Of a stretch of 64,000 nt of DNA, positions 13,527-25,906 are shown piece by piece. Origin of the DNA: Ceratodon purpureus (lineage: Eukaryota; Streptophyta; Bryopsida; Pseudoditrichales; Ditrichaceae); contig CM026421.1 in the NCBI GenBank assembly GCA_014871385.1, forward strand, positions 18,025,048-18,089,047. The letters are read 5' to 3'. The translations under genes and the position numbers were made by a program. Numbering within the stretch: the stretch's first letter is position 1; the number at the start of each line of letters is the position of its first letter. The notes under the pieces were generated by a model. It searched no databases. It was not told where the DNA came from and saw nothing but the letters and a program-made list of their open reading frames with translations.

Positions 13527-16500
13527 ATGCCAAGGGGGGGCGGTAGGGGTAAACGTGGACCCGAGTTTGCTCCTCTACCAATCACGATGGCGCCGAAGGG
13601 AGGCGGTAGGGGTAAGCGTGGACCCGAGAGTTGGAACAGTGGGAGCCAGAAAAGTAAAATTCAATCTCTACAGGATCAGATTCCCAAACTTTTAGAGAAT
13701 TCTTCTCGGTCACGCCCTAAATTTACACCTGGCCCTGATCCAGTTATAGCCCTCACCGAGGATTTTATGAACTCCCGCAACAGCAAGTCAACATGTGCGT
13801 CAAAGACCACCTCTCGGGCAGTTGGCCCTTCGTCACAAAGTCCTCTCGACGAAACACAAGGTAAGTCCACATCCACATAGCCTTAAGTAGGGATCGTCAT
13901 TACAGTGCCGGTGTGATCCTAAATCAAAATTAACAGTATTAGGAGAGAAACCAGTACAGATTGCTCATTTTTTCATATTGGATCTTCGTTGTGTAGTTAC
14001 GTTCCTTTGTCAGACAACAACTCGTCAAGTTACATTTCTGGATGTGTGCACCACATTAAATATTCATGATAAAATCTACATGCTCTTATCCATGTGTGTG
14101 ATTGAATCAGAGACGGAGATCGATGCCATCGCCCCTCAAGTTAATCCGGATACAGAACCTCATATCAGGACAGAACCTAAGATATTTACTACGTCAGTCA
14201 ACATTGAAGTACAAGCTCCTATGCCCCCGGCTCCGAAAGAAGTTAACATGTTTGACAACATTGAAGAAGAAGTTCCTATGCCCCCTGCTCCGAAGGTCAG
14301 CAAGGAACAATTTGTGTTCGAGAAGATCATGAAAATTCCAGAATGTATTCCTCCACCCAAAAAGAAGTCTGGTTATGATATTTTAGCCGAGGGCGATGAC
14401 CACCTCTTGCGTAGAAGTCAACCTCAACGGAGTCCTCGTGTGCTGCATCGACATCCAAAATCTACTAGGAAGTACTCATCGTCTGAATCCGGGGAAGTAA
14501 GTAAAATAGTTTGTTTATGGTTTTTAAAGTAGGTCATGACATGACGGCAACTCGTGATTGTGTCAATGATTGTGGTGGTAGTTGTATGCACGCGTCTAAG
14601 TTCCTTTTCGTAGGTAGTTCTGATTGCATATTATATGTCACTGTATTGATCTATCATCGTACATTCTTCGGCAATATCATCGTACATTCTTCGGCAAGTA
14701 GTATCTATGTTGCAATTCTTTATTTTTTAACCCAGATTATCTACCAACATAGGAAAGCGATCGTCGTCCGCGGAGAAGGCATAGAGGACACAGACATCGC
14801 GCAAGGAGATCAATATTAGGTTCAAGTTCGTCCGGAAGCCCGGAGTATAGATATAAAAGAAGAGAACGTTATTCCTACAGTGATCGCCGTGACTCGCGAA
14901 GACATTCACGCCGATCAGAGTCGCCTTACATCGACAACTCCCACCATGAACGACGCGGTGCTCAAATAAAGGAAAACCCGATGCCATCGCCTGGAACATC
15001 CGCGCCTCCAAGACCTACATTGCTGGATCCTCCAGGCTCCTCCTTCAAACTTAGCATGTCCTCGCTGAAATGGAACACTTACCGTGGAGGATCTGATGCA
15101 AACACTGCGGGTGGGAGTAGCACCCCCTTCGGTAAGGATTCTACATCCGTTTCAGCTTTTTCACTTAATCCTGAAAGTGCTTGCAGAAGAGAGCGGAGAC
15201 TGCTTGAAAGAGAACGAGAAGACAGAGCCATTGAAAGAGAGAACGCCGGAAAGAAACGTTTCTATGTACACGTGAATGAAGACGGAAAACCCTATGGTCT
15301 AGGGATAGGTACGTGGAATGACATGCTGGGAAAGGTCGTACGAGGACTAGACCCTTCTTACATTGACATACGACACCAACCGTTTCATTTGATGGAAACT
15401 CTATGTAAAAGATTGAACGAGCATTTTGAGTACAGTGACAAGGTGAATCCAGCGTGGTTGAGGGCAAGAGTGGGCGCTGCACTTTCTTCTTACAGACATG
15501 ACCTTATCAAGCGAATTGAGTATGAAGGCAATCGACCCCATTGGGTTAGTGAATCCATATGGGAGAAGCTTGTCACGATGGCTGGCTCGGACAAGTTTAA
15601 GGCCAAGTCTGAGCAGATGCGCAAGGCAAATGCCAGCAGAAGAACCAAAGGTCGAACAGGACCTATTGGTATCGTGGGAATTCAGGAGCGTCTCCGAATG
15701 CGGTTAGGGAGGACACCCGACCCAGAGGAGGTTGAAAGTGAAATGAGGAGGGACAAAGGCTACGGAGGTAAATCTAGGCAGAGGAAGTTTAATTCAAGCA
15801 GGGATTCCGATTCATATGGCATTGGTGGTCAAGATGCAGTTGGACGGTTGAGCTCCAACAACCAAAAATCTCCTGAATTAGAAGAAGCTCTGTCACCTAT
15901 CCGTGAGGCACGACATCGCACTCCACACCAAATTTCTTCACCCGACGTGTCCCTGCCAGGTAACGACTCTGTCTCCCATGTGGTTACCGAATGTGAGGAC
16001 ATCACCTTTGCAAAGAGCCACCCCTTAGGTCGGGTTATTTTGCGTCAAATGCAGGAGTTGAAGACAACGCCAGAATGCAACACACCTGAACTTCAAATGG
16101 TGCTCGATGGACTAATGACACAAATTCGAGCTTTGCGATCTAAGTCAAACTCGTATACACAGCTACAATCAGGTACATTCCATGCACAGTCTTCATCACG
16201 TCCCGACCTGGCAGCTAATGCGTACGTCCACTCGAGCACATATGACAAGCCTGAGAATTCGGTGGCCCATACAGAGGTATTATCAGAACCCAACCATAGC
16301 TTTTCGTTGATGAGTTTCACGATCTTAGAGTCACGTGAAATAATATTCTCAATTTCCACTCTTTTCATATCATTTCTTATCATGATGCTTAACTAATTAG
16401 TAAACGTTCGCTGTTTCGATGGCAGTGCGGAGGTGATGGTGACTCCGAAATTCATCATGGCAGTCCAGGTCATCGGGAGGCAAAACACCCCTCAGCAGCT

Positions 16501-16778
16501 ACACGGAAGAGCATCCGCATTCCCAAACCAAAAAATAGAGGTAATACCCCTCTGCTGGTTTCAAGTTTTAATTCTCACGTAATATGTTCTTGTCGCACTG
16601 CTATCTGTTAACATTGATTTGGAGTCATTTGAAGTCTTTCGTCGTGATCGTTACATTTTTTACCTTTAAATGTCTCATCAACATATTAAGTTATTATATG
16701 TTATAGAATTGTTTAAATGAACATTCTTTTTCTTCTGTTGCTAAACTATCATCATGAACTGTCGCAGACGTCTATTAG
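13527..16778 (+). CDS. CACTA companion protein (plant transposase-24/TNPA type)
   Basis: Five exons splice in phase: 13527-13860, 14111-14496, 14753-16276, 16426-16540 and 16768-16778 (TAG), giving about 789 residues. The N-terminus has two copies of a GGGRGKRGPE phrase, then a proline-rich part with two VPMPPAPK-like blocks, then an RS-rich basic stretch. The recognised domain follows (about residues 325-490): YGLGIGTWNDMLGKVV, then a helical region ending TPDPEEVESEMRR, as in the second gene of plant En/Spm elements. Such proteins bind subterminal repeats and assist the TNP2 transposase; here they would act in the nucleus. The reading frame looks intact although the neighbouring TNP2 is dead. 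The exact start is uncertain because a second ATG lies 60 bases downstream, inside the duplicated phrase. Confidence 0.75.
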
Positions 16779-17840
16779 CGGACATCATTTTAAATAGGTG
16801 TGGACATGACATAAACCAAGAAACATCCTGTGTGGGCGCATGTGGCGTATTCAAGGGTTGAGAGCAAGCTGGAATCTCTGTCGAAGCATATACCGTATGT
16901 TTTTTGTTTTTGTTCCAGTGGCCTCTACACTGCGATGATAATATCTATATCGGAGTATGGTGTGTAAATATTACACATTTTACATAGTACTTTGCGGGAG
17001 TGATATTCTTATCTTTCCTTTGAATATCCCCTTAAATCTCCGCGAACACCTTCCCCTCATAGTTTGAAGATCAAATCTGATTCGGACAGCCTGGAAGAAA
17101 TGTACTTTGTATGATCTTTATAAATCTGAAGTTCTTAATTACTTTGCTTGTAATGGTGTTCGAATTGCATGTATATCGTTTTATTCTACACCGACATATG
17201 CTTCACTGAAATGCACCGACAAACTCACCATACAGGACATGAAACGTTGTGTCTACACGTGTCAGGAATTGGGCCAGACATGTGTCCCAACTGTAACGTT
17301 CGTCGTGACATTTTCATATTATTCAGAAATAATCCAGTCTGTCCCTTCCTAGTGCAACATCTGGCATTCTAGAATAGGCGGGGATTGACCACCAATGTAT
17401 CATCTAAGCCGAACACGTGTAACCCTACAATGTGATATGATAATCTTTGGAATTCATCCGGATCATAATGTACTGATGCAGTTTATTCGTCCATGACGTC
17501 AACTTACAGCATGGCATATGTGGAATGACTGCCACGTCGATTGTCCGACGTGGTGTCCAGGTCATCTACTCAAGTCCACCGTGGAAGGGAGTCCATGGGG
17601 TACTGATTACGTGGACATCAATCAACTACTCTACATTCGTGATTTGATCAAGATGTCCGAAGCAAGACAGAAAATCAAGTAATCTCTCTTCGAAAACTCT
17701 TCCTGGGAGCACCATATTCCTTGTAGTGCGATCTGTAGCTCTCTCTCGTGTATACCGGGTGCTTAAACCGCCGCTGAAACTGTTGGGGATTTCGGTTCCG
17801 AATTCACAGCGAGGTTGGGATATGTTTTGCCTGACGCTCC

Positions 17841-18811
17841 CGAAAGGTGTCGCCCATGAAGGAGAAATCCAGAAGGTACAATCAGGCCAAACAGATGCAT
17901 TAAACGATATATTTGAGCTTATTTCGTTGATAACTCAAGCTCTAACTAATCGTCAAGATGAACCTGCTAGAGCTCCCTCTTGTATGCCAGGACATTCTCC
18001 ACTTTGTTGCAACACTTTCTTGCCATTCTACAGCAAGGATTGGGAGCACGTCCTTGTGACGTGGGTCATTGCTACTCTGAAACTTCTCCGGATGGAGAGG
18101 TTAATATTGCAGCTTGAGCCAGATGACGTTGAAGCGGACGGTATGACATCGAAGTCAATCAATGATACATCGGTGCAAGTTGAACTTGCAACTATCACCC
18201 CTGCTAGCAATGGTCATATCGATGGACCAGGGGTCCATGATGGAAGTGATATTGTGGGCGAAAATGACTTGCAAATTACAAGAAACAAGGCAGTGTGGGC
18301 AATGATGTACGTGTGCCGCTTCCTTACAAGCATCCCGGAGCTTCTTCCCTCCCAACTAGATTACACCAAAGAGCTTGTTGAATTGGAATTTGCAGAAGCG
18401 GAGCTTGACATCAAAGATTTGAAGAGATGGGTCGATAAAACTAGAGAAGAAGTCGCACAATGGCCTCCCCCAGAGCCTATAACATTCAAGAACGGACAAA
18501 TTGGAACATCCACCTCCCCGGTTGAATTCACCGGCTATGCATACCGGCATCACAATCACGAGAACCAGCAAGAGTATCGATTCTCTGATGTTTTTCATTG
18601 CAAAAGAGCCAGCGCATATGTTGCTGTAATGCTGTTTAACCTGGATCCTGCCAGTCGATGGAAGGTGGTGGCAACATCGGCGTGCTGGTTTATTGCGGCC
18701 CTGGCACAGACTCTCAAGGTTGAGGAGCACAGCATACGGCTGACAAAAGGCGGGGAGTTGCTAACAACGCTATGGATGCTCTCTAGCCATTTGGGAGGAG
18801 GAGTGCAGTGA
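17841..18811 (+). CDS. unidentified protein with DUF594-like tail
   Basis: A long single-exon frame is open from 17726. The proposed start region is uncertain; ATG at 17822 and later ones are possible. The protein is helical with the segment AVWAMMYVCRFLTSIPELLP in the middle. Its C-terminus reads RLTKGGELLTTLWMLSSHLGG, which resembles the end of plant DUF594 proteins (KGGE.LT..W.L..H.G). The rest is not recognised. The frame begins exactly at the proposed right end of the CACTA element, so it may be a host gene, or a fragment, lying just outside it. Confidence 0.5.
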
Positions 18812-19028
18812 ACGACATACACTTGTGGGCGTCAAGATTGGAGAATGGCTTGGTGAATATTTCAAACTCTCCTACAAAAAGGAAACGAAAGGGTATAAAG
18901 GAGAGATGAAACCACATACCTTCAAATGCTCTCTTGAGCAGAGAAGGTGCCATGTGAGTAGGTACTCAAACGAACTCTCCAAGTTGAGGGATAAACAGTA
19001 CAGTCAGTAGGCTATTCCATCTTTGTGC

Positions 19029-19135
19029 ATGTTACTAATGTACTAATGAAATGTTTTCATTAGTACATTAGCATATTACAAATGTACTAATGAAATGTAC
19101 TAATGTACTAATATACTAATGTACTAATGAAAACA
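19029..19135. repeat. TACTAATG repeat with perfect hairpin
   Basis: About nine copies of TACTAATG or its reverse complement are packed in roughly 100 bases. Positions 19038-19051 and 19055-19068 form perfect 14-bp inverted arms (ATGTACTAATGAAA and its complement) around a 3-base loop. No gene is involved; it could be a small foldback element or simply a slipped repeat. Confidence 0.8.
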
Positions 19136-19928
19136 ATGCATGGAAAATCATTTTGAGATTCATAATAATATCTCTTGATATACAAGAGTATTTCACTAGT
19201 CACATTCGTAAAAAAAATCTATACAAAAGTGACCAAAAAGGTAGAGGTCAAAACCAACTATCCAGCTTATCCATGATATAAGAAAGGAGAAATGCTTTGA
19301 AAACGTGACATACTAGACGAGTAGTTGTCTTGGGAACATCTACGGGCACTTGCTGGCAGTGGATCACCTTGATTTACCCGGGAGAGCGTCAAGCTCACAG
19401 ATGAAACGGATATGCATTTGGACTATGCCAAATAGAAACTTCGGAAGTTGGTTATCCTGGATCCACATCTCTTCGAGTAATGGGTTTGTGCAATTTTTCA
19501 ACAGGGCCAGTTACTTGTGCACTCACAGCTAACACCTGTTCGAGGTCTTTCTTTTTCTCTGCATGCCTTTTCGACTTCATGGTACCTGTTAATAAAATTA
19601 CATTCAGGTGATGAGACACATCTACAACAAGATGTTGATAGCAATTTAAACCGTAACTACTTGGCTATCAATTTTTGCTACGACAACCTCGGTTACACTA
19701 GGAAAAATCCTGACACGAAGATGGTGTTCCTGACCTACGATAGCCCGTCCTGTCTAAGTGCTTCAAACCTAAATGTAACAACAGGTTCTCAAAATACTTT
19801 TTTACCCCAATGAGAATTAGACCCCTGTTTAGAGTAGTTCGTTAGTTGCATTCTCCTCCCTTCCAGAGGTAACCTCAAGTGTCGAGTAACTGTACCAGTC
19901 TGGCATAACTGTAATGAGTTGAGCAATG

Positions 19929-21638
19929 TCAGCGACACGTTGAGAGCACCAATTGAGACACCGTACCATGCGTAGAAGCCTGTGGATTAAGTGGAACTGA
20001 AGAAACTTGGTCGTCGCTTCTCGAAGGATTCTCATCCGTTGACGTTGGAGCGATAATTCCAATCACTACTTTCTTTTTCATGTTCTTTGTCCGTGCCTTC
20101 ACTGAAGGCAAACGATCGGGTGATAAAATCTACAAAACAATCTGTGGTTAGAAAACGACACAGAGATTCTGTGAAGTAATTTGAAGACACAATGGCGCAA
20201 ACCAAAAGAAGTAATAAGGCGGTACCTTCCAAAAGGTTCTACGTCTAAGGTAATAGTTCTCTAAAAACAGGCAACCGTACGCCAATCACTTAGTACACAG
20301 CAAATAGAGAAAGTAAAACTAAGATCCTTACTCTGTTGGTATGTGATATGATAGAATGGGCATTGTCCGCGTCCATAGAACTTTGTTGAGAAATCCCGGT
20401 TGTTGAACGAGGTGACTGTACAGGTGACTGGACTCGTGTCTGTTTTACAATGTCATTCAAAATAGGCCCTCTGTTGGTGACGAGTTTGCTGGGCCGGCCT
20501 CGCCGCTGTAGAATCGGCTCTGCTGTGCTATTTAATTTAGGACGTGATTTCCTACCCTGCATCAAGAGGAAATCAATTCATGAGCAACTGACGACGGCCA
20601 TGGAATCTCTGTCACTAAACACAATTAACCTTCTTGTCTCAATTTGAAAGCACTAGCAATAGATTTAACTTTACATGATCGTTTTCACTGATCCTCTTAA
20701 CAATTGCCTTCACTGTAGTCAAACAAATGGCAGAGCTTGCCCTCAGAAGAAGACTATTTATGTAAACTCCTCTCTAGAACTATTTGTTATTAAGAGTACA
20801 TAACTTACATATCTTGAATTATATCTTGCTGAACATAAGCATGTAGGCAGGAGCTTTTAGAAAGGCAAAGAAGAAAGATTTGAGTAATTCTTAACTAAGA
20901 TGTGAACAATATAACATTCAATTTTTAAATGTTTAACACATACGATTACTGAAGGGGTTCTCACCTTTCCCATACATTTTTCCAAGTGTGGAGCAAAGCG
21001 GCCAGCCACAATAGGACGCCCACAATTCATGCAATCTAAGGTTTCATTTGCAATAGCAGGATGTGACGCTCCAAACACATCAACTGCATGTTTGCCGGTT
21101 TCCGACCCAGTGACGTCCACATCGACACTGCCAACAGCTCGTGCGTGAGCAAGCAACTGAGCTTGATCTGCTTCGTCGTCGTGATCAAGCCGGGGATCTA
21201 AACCAAGCTTTGCTCCTCTATGTGCTTCAGTTGCGACATCAACTATCACCGAATCCAACAAATCCAAAAACACTAATTCGTGGGCCTGTACCAAAATAAC
21301 AGCATAATCTATGTGAGGATTGGCCAATATGAATCGCAACTTGGTCACAACTGAGGGGGGCTGACAATTAGATGCGAAACTACTTAAAGTTAGCTCCCAA
21401 AGAAATGAAACAAATCACGTAAACGAATCCAGGTAAACTACCATGTAAAGAATTACTGTAAAACCCTAAGTATATCACAATTCAGGAATAAGGCTTCTAT
21501 AATAGACGGTACCTGTCCTAGAATGAAACTCATACTACGTTTGACGACTTGCAATAAAAAACAATCGCATGCAGCGAACGCAACAGATGAATACAAACAT
21601 ACAATTCATACCTGAGATCGTGATCGTGAAACTACCAT
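19929..21638 (-). CDS. SGF11: SAGA-associated factor 11 (Sgf11/ATXN7L3-type)
   Basis: Four in-phase exons on the minus strand (21612-21638, 20965-21285, 20332-20556, 19929-20129) encode about 257 residues. The N-terminal helix (FLDLLDSVIVDVATEAHR) would pack with the deubiquitinase module. The diagnostic C2HC Sgf11 zinc finger follows: CMNCGRPIVAGRFAPHLEKC, then GKGRK across the exon 2/3 junction. The basic, low-complexity C-terminus is longer than in the short plant relatives I know. Sgf11 anchors the ubiquitin protease that removes ubiquitin from histone H2B in the SAGA coactivator. The start was chosen because ATG at 21638 gives a short first exon ending CAG/gtatga that joins in phase. This is the clearest host gene of the window, squeezed between transposons. 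Confidence 0.88.
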
Positions 21639-22629
21639 GTTAAGCTCCCCTAAACCCAAGTCATTACGACTCTAGATTACGACAAATTCCGTTAGCTGTG
21701 CTGTAGAGTTCCCACACCAGAATAATTGCAGCCCTCGAAGTATTGCCCATCGACCACAACCGAGCGCCTTCTCACCATACCAACCCCCCAATGCTGGGAC
21801 TACGACCACCACATTTGCTTCTCGCACCTGCCCAAAAATGTACATCACGCAAAATCAAAGGTTAGCTATACTATGCCCACTATTGAGCTCATGCGACTTT
21901 CAAACACGACTCTTATGCCAATAACTCGATTAAAAACCTCCTGATCAGTTGCTCTTAGTCACATAGTAAAACGATTAACTTGTCTTCTGTTCATTGATGA
22001 GTAAACCAACAACAGCTAAGATGGAGGCTGATCTAACAATCAATGTATCAATTCTAGGGATTGGACCCCTGAGAAAATGGCCAACTAAAGAGCACCAATT
22101 CCAAAAAATATCTCCTTAAAAAATTGTAACGAAAACCTTAACCTACCTGGAGCAACTCTTGTGAGAGCATATTCCAGAGCAGTGTGACTTGATTTCGAAG
22201 AAAACAGAAATCAGAACCTACTCTACATGAGGAGGCAAATAACAACCTAAACCTCGATCCCCACATCCAAACCTCAACTGCTGAATTCCTCAATTCCATG
22301 AAAACCCCAAAACCAACCCAATATCCCCAAAGCAGCCAGAACAAATTCCCACCCACCTCCACGCAGCATAAATGCTGCACCTACCCAATTACGGACAATC
22401 TGCATACAACCCAAAAAAACCCAAAACATCCAGAGTTTGAATAAAATTTAAAATAAGCAATCAACCCAAACCAAACTAGCTATCGACAAGAATCCAAAAG
22501 GCTACTCTTTCTCGATCGAATCAACGAGCGTGAATCCGACATACCAACTTCCCAAAAACCAAAACCCAAGTTACAAAAATCCATAACCATCTCCTGATAC
22601 ACAGCCTGAGGCGAGAGACGAGGAAACAA

Positions 22630-22960
22630 ACCTGGTGGGTACCCCGTAATGGAGACGATTCCGATGAAGACGAAGAGGGATTGCGTTGTGATGAGTACCG
22701 AAGATGACTAATAATGAATCTCCGAAGGTGCGCCGATGCAGCAAAGTCGGTGCCAGAGAGTCTAAGTGATGCACACGCACTCCCTCCTCTCCTGGAGCTG
22801 ATGCAGCAAGTAAGTGATATTGCATGCGAAAGATGATGATTGTGAATGCGGAGACTTTGCGAGTTTGTGAGTTTGTGAGTAGCTCGATGAGCTGTGTTTT
22901 GCTGCAAAAGATGTTTCGGAGACGACGTTGCCTTTGCTTTGGTATGGTTCCGGGAGCCTA
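22630..22960 (-). promoter_or_regulatory. likely 5' leader/promoter region of SGF11
   Basis: A pyrimidine-rich, CT-repeat-bearing stretch on the minus strand ends near 22630 in CACCAG followed by gtttgt, a possible donor for an untranslated first exon that would splice towards the coding exon at 21638. This is inferred from position and base composition only; the open frames here show no protein motif. Confidence 0.3.
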
Positions 22961-23290
22961 CTTTTTCAGGGAGCCTGCTTTTTCAGGTCTCTAGCTGAAT
23001 TTTAAAGTTTTCTGCTACTTTTTATGGCTTTTAAAGGGAAGTTTGGGGTGTAGATAGTAGGTACTCCATTCGTAGGTCGAAAGTAGCTTGAGTGTAAATC
23101 TGATTGGAAAAGAGTTTTGAGAAAGGTGGAGATCAAAAGTAGCTTGAGTGTAAATTTGATTGGAAAAGAGTTTTGAAAAAGGTGGAGAGGAGGCATAGAA
23201 TTAGGGTTTAAAATGAACGAAGTCTATTTCTGCTTTAAATGATGAAGGGAATTTTACTTTAATTTTGGAATTTAGAAGGAGACTTACTTT

Positions 23291-23700
23291 AGAGCGTCTC
23301 CACCGGAGACTCTGGGAGGCCAGAAAAACGGCCACATGCTGCCGAAGTAGAAAAGTGGAATCGCACCGGAGACTCTGCAACGGCAGCGTAGTAGTCGGGC
23401 TCTGGCAAGGAGGCCCAGGGCACGGCCAAATCTCACGATATACAAAGCTCTCTACACCACTCTTGGGAGCTAGTCAAAGCGAGTCTTCTTGGTTTTTGCA
23501 CCTTTTCAGGAAGGGTGGTGGGAAGTAGGAGAGCTTCGTAGCAGGCTGCACCTCTCACGTCGCAGGCTCACCTCTCACGTCGAGAGCCACCGGTGGGTGT
23601 GGTGCCACTGGGCCGAATTTTTAGGACTCTGTCACATTCCCTGAGCTCGCCCAAAGCCTCTGCTAGAGCCATTTCCCAGAGTCTCCGTTGGAGATGCTCT
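23291..23700. mobile_element. 410-bp MITE
   Basis: The left end AGAGCGTCTCCACCGGAG and the reverse complement of the right end, AGAGCATCTCCAACGGAG, match at 24 of 26 positions when extended to ACTCTGGG. The interior is GC-richer than its flanks and non-coding, and carries a third copy of the CCGGAGACTCTG phrase near 23362. This is the form of a non-autonomous DNA transposon. I see no convincing target duplication, so the superfamily stays open. Confidence 0.75.
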
Positions 23701-23804
23701 TACTAGTAGGATGTGTAAGTCAGGTCATTTTTAAGAGTGAGGTTCTTCATCAATGGGTAATGATGACTAAACGAACAAACGAAATTTCTGTTTATAATTC
23801 TTGA

Positions 23805-24062
23805 CAGGTCAAGGTGCAAAGTTGATTTGATTTTTGACCGGTCACGGCGCAAAGTTGATTTGATTCTTGTCAGGTCAAGTTGATTTGATTCTTGCCAAGT
23901 CAAGGCACAAACTTGATTTGAGCTGCAGGGTGGCGATGGTTGGAGGACAAACTCCTTCTTTTGGATTGATGCATCATTATGTTGTTTTTTTTGTCATTAT
24001 GGGCACCTTCTTTTGGATTGATGCATCATTGTGTTGTTTTTTTTGTCATTATGGGCACCTTT
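23805..24062. repeat. two short tandem repeats
   Basis: Positions 23805-23920 hold about four diverged copies of a roughly 33-bp phrase built on gttgatttgattcttg and ggtcaagg. Positions 23953-24060 hold two nearly identical copies of a 53-bp unit (ccttcttttggattgatgca and following). Neither codes for a recognisable protein. Confidence 0.75.
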
Positions 24063-24099
24063 TGTGTGTAGTGGATTGCAATGAATGGGGAGAAGTGGG

Positions 24100-25390
24100 A
24101 GTTAGATATAGATTGGCTGATTGATTTTACAAAAAAACCAATTGATATTTTAAAATTTCAATTAAAAACCAAAATAAAATATGTGATACTTGGGTAAGAC
24201 CTATATAATAGTTGGACAATGACGTGATAAATTGGTAGGTGAGACTACTTGTTTACAAAAATATAGAACCATTACCACTTTCTTTGGAAAACTCAGCAAA
24301 CACTCGGAGACTATTGCTTTAAGAATCTAGCCAATTGCAATAGTATGGTCTGGGTTTCATTTAAGTGATTGTGGTTTTTTTCCAAGTGCACATTCAAAAG
24401 ATGAGATGAAATTTAAAAATTTAGACATATAAATTTTTTGTTAAAATTTGCATTTTTATTGTTCTTCCAAAATACTGAGTTCTAGAAAAAACATATATTA
24501 AAAAATATTACAATTATCTTCACTGTTCAAAAAATTATCTAATATATCATCTCAATTTCCGCTATATTTTAATTTTTGCCAAGTTCATGTTTAAAATTGA
24601 AGCACAAGGTGCAAAGTTATGATATTTTATCCACTTTAATGGAATATAAAATTCAACATAGGCATCTTGGATTACTGATTTTATACCAAAAAAACTTGGA
24701 AACGGCTCTAAAAGCAAGTATGTTACAATATTCTTCTAATCTCACATGTTTAAAAACTTCAATCAAAGAAAATGATAAGGGGACTACATTCACTACATAT
24801 AGTACTCCCGACAAGGAATTGAGCACTTCTAAGTAATGCCAAAAAGTCATCCTATATCCAAAAATCTTTATGGTACTGGACACGTAGTAAAAAACTATTG
24901 CTTATAGAAAACACAACCGCATGCTCTAAAGTTATCAAAAAAGTACTCAACATCGATATTCCTATATTAAAGAAGATCATACAATTAAGTTGAATACTCA
25001 ATATATTAATGATATACATGCGGCTTGGTTTTGAAGATGCCAAATCTTGGAATTGAGTTGTGACCATTGGGCCCTCTACTTCATTGCAGAAAACAATTGT
25101 GAGAATCCTACCGTGTTTTTTTTTAACATTTGTCTTTCAAGTAATAATTATTGTTTAGAAGTATAAAAATACAGTATTTTTTTTTTCAAAAAACGTTTGA
25201 ATAACATTATGTATGTGATTTTGTGATAAAGACGTTGTGGAGTTGATGGGTCTTATTATGATGTTCAAGAGTTCAAAGATTAACTATGTTGATTGATTGA
25301 CCGCTATTGAGCATTCGCTAATGGGCCATATCAAATGGTTTGTACATGACCTATTTAATATTAATGTTTGGAAAAGAGAAATGTGGGATC
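24100..25390. other. AT-rich stretch, no gene recognised
   Basis: Short open frames on both strands (for example 24576-24836) show no motif or codon texture. I see nothing to annotate. Confidence 0.5.
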
Positions 25391-25747
25391 CGAGAAACTT
25401 ATAATAAACCGGAAAAGCCTCATCCGGAGTTAGTATTCCAATAATTTTTCATTTTTTTTCGGTTAATTGGGTAAAAACTAGCTAGATACTAGCTGTATTA
25501 GGGGTTAACACAAACCGGATACTCCAGAAACCTTAAAACAGTTAACGCAGGAAGAATTCTCGGAACTTGGATTCCGAAACTCGGAAGAGAAAACACGGAA
25601 CGGGTGGACGATCCGAGTACTCACCGTTACTGTAACCGCGTCAAGGATCCGAAACGACGCGGAAGTCATCATGACCCGGATAGGCGTCTAGCCCGGTACG
25701 GTGGCGGCTGCAATTACGGGCCGCCACAGCGTTTATGATGCCTGGGG

Positions 25748-25755
25748 TATATAAG
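25748..25755 (+). promoter_or_regulatory. TATA box of the 25.9-kb gene
   Basis: TATATAAG stands about 160 bases before the ATG at 25907, at the right distance for a start site near 25780 and a leader of roughly 125 bases. It is the most canonical core promoter in the window. Confidence 0.6.
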
Positions 25756-25906
25756 CGAGGGTGTTAGGGTCTGGAGTTCCTTTTTGCGAACTGGGAGTAG
25801 AGAGTGAAAGAGCGGTGAGGTGTTTTTGTCTTTTCCGATTCACCGGCAGTTGGATTGCCGAGTTTCTTGCTGTCGGATCGTAGAGGGAGAGAAGTAAGGC
25901 GTAGAA

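Larger units (their letters stand above)
5725..17728. mobile_element. candidate CACTA (En/Spm) element, termini tentative
   Basis: Coding remains of both classical CACTA genes lie inside: TNP2 on the minus strand and a transposase-24/TNPA-like gene on the plus strand. The sequence at 5725 begins CACTACCAGTCATAT. The reverse complement of the sequence ending at 17728 begins CACTACAAGGAATAT, which matches at 12 of 15 positions. CACTA elements begin and end with just such a word. No 3-bp target duplication is visible (ctg on the left, cga on the right), and the two genes diverge instead of sharing one direction. The ends are therefore a suggestion; the family assignment of the contents is firm. 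Confidence 0.45.
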
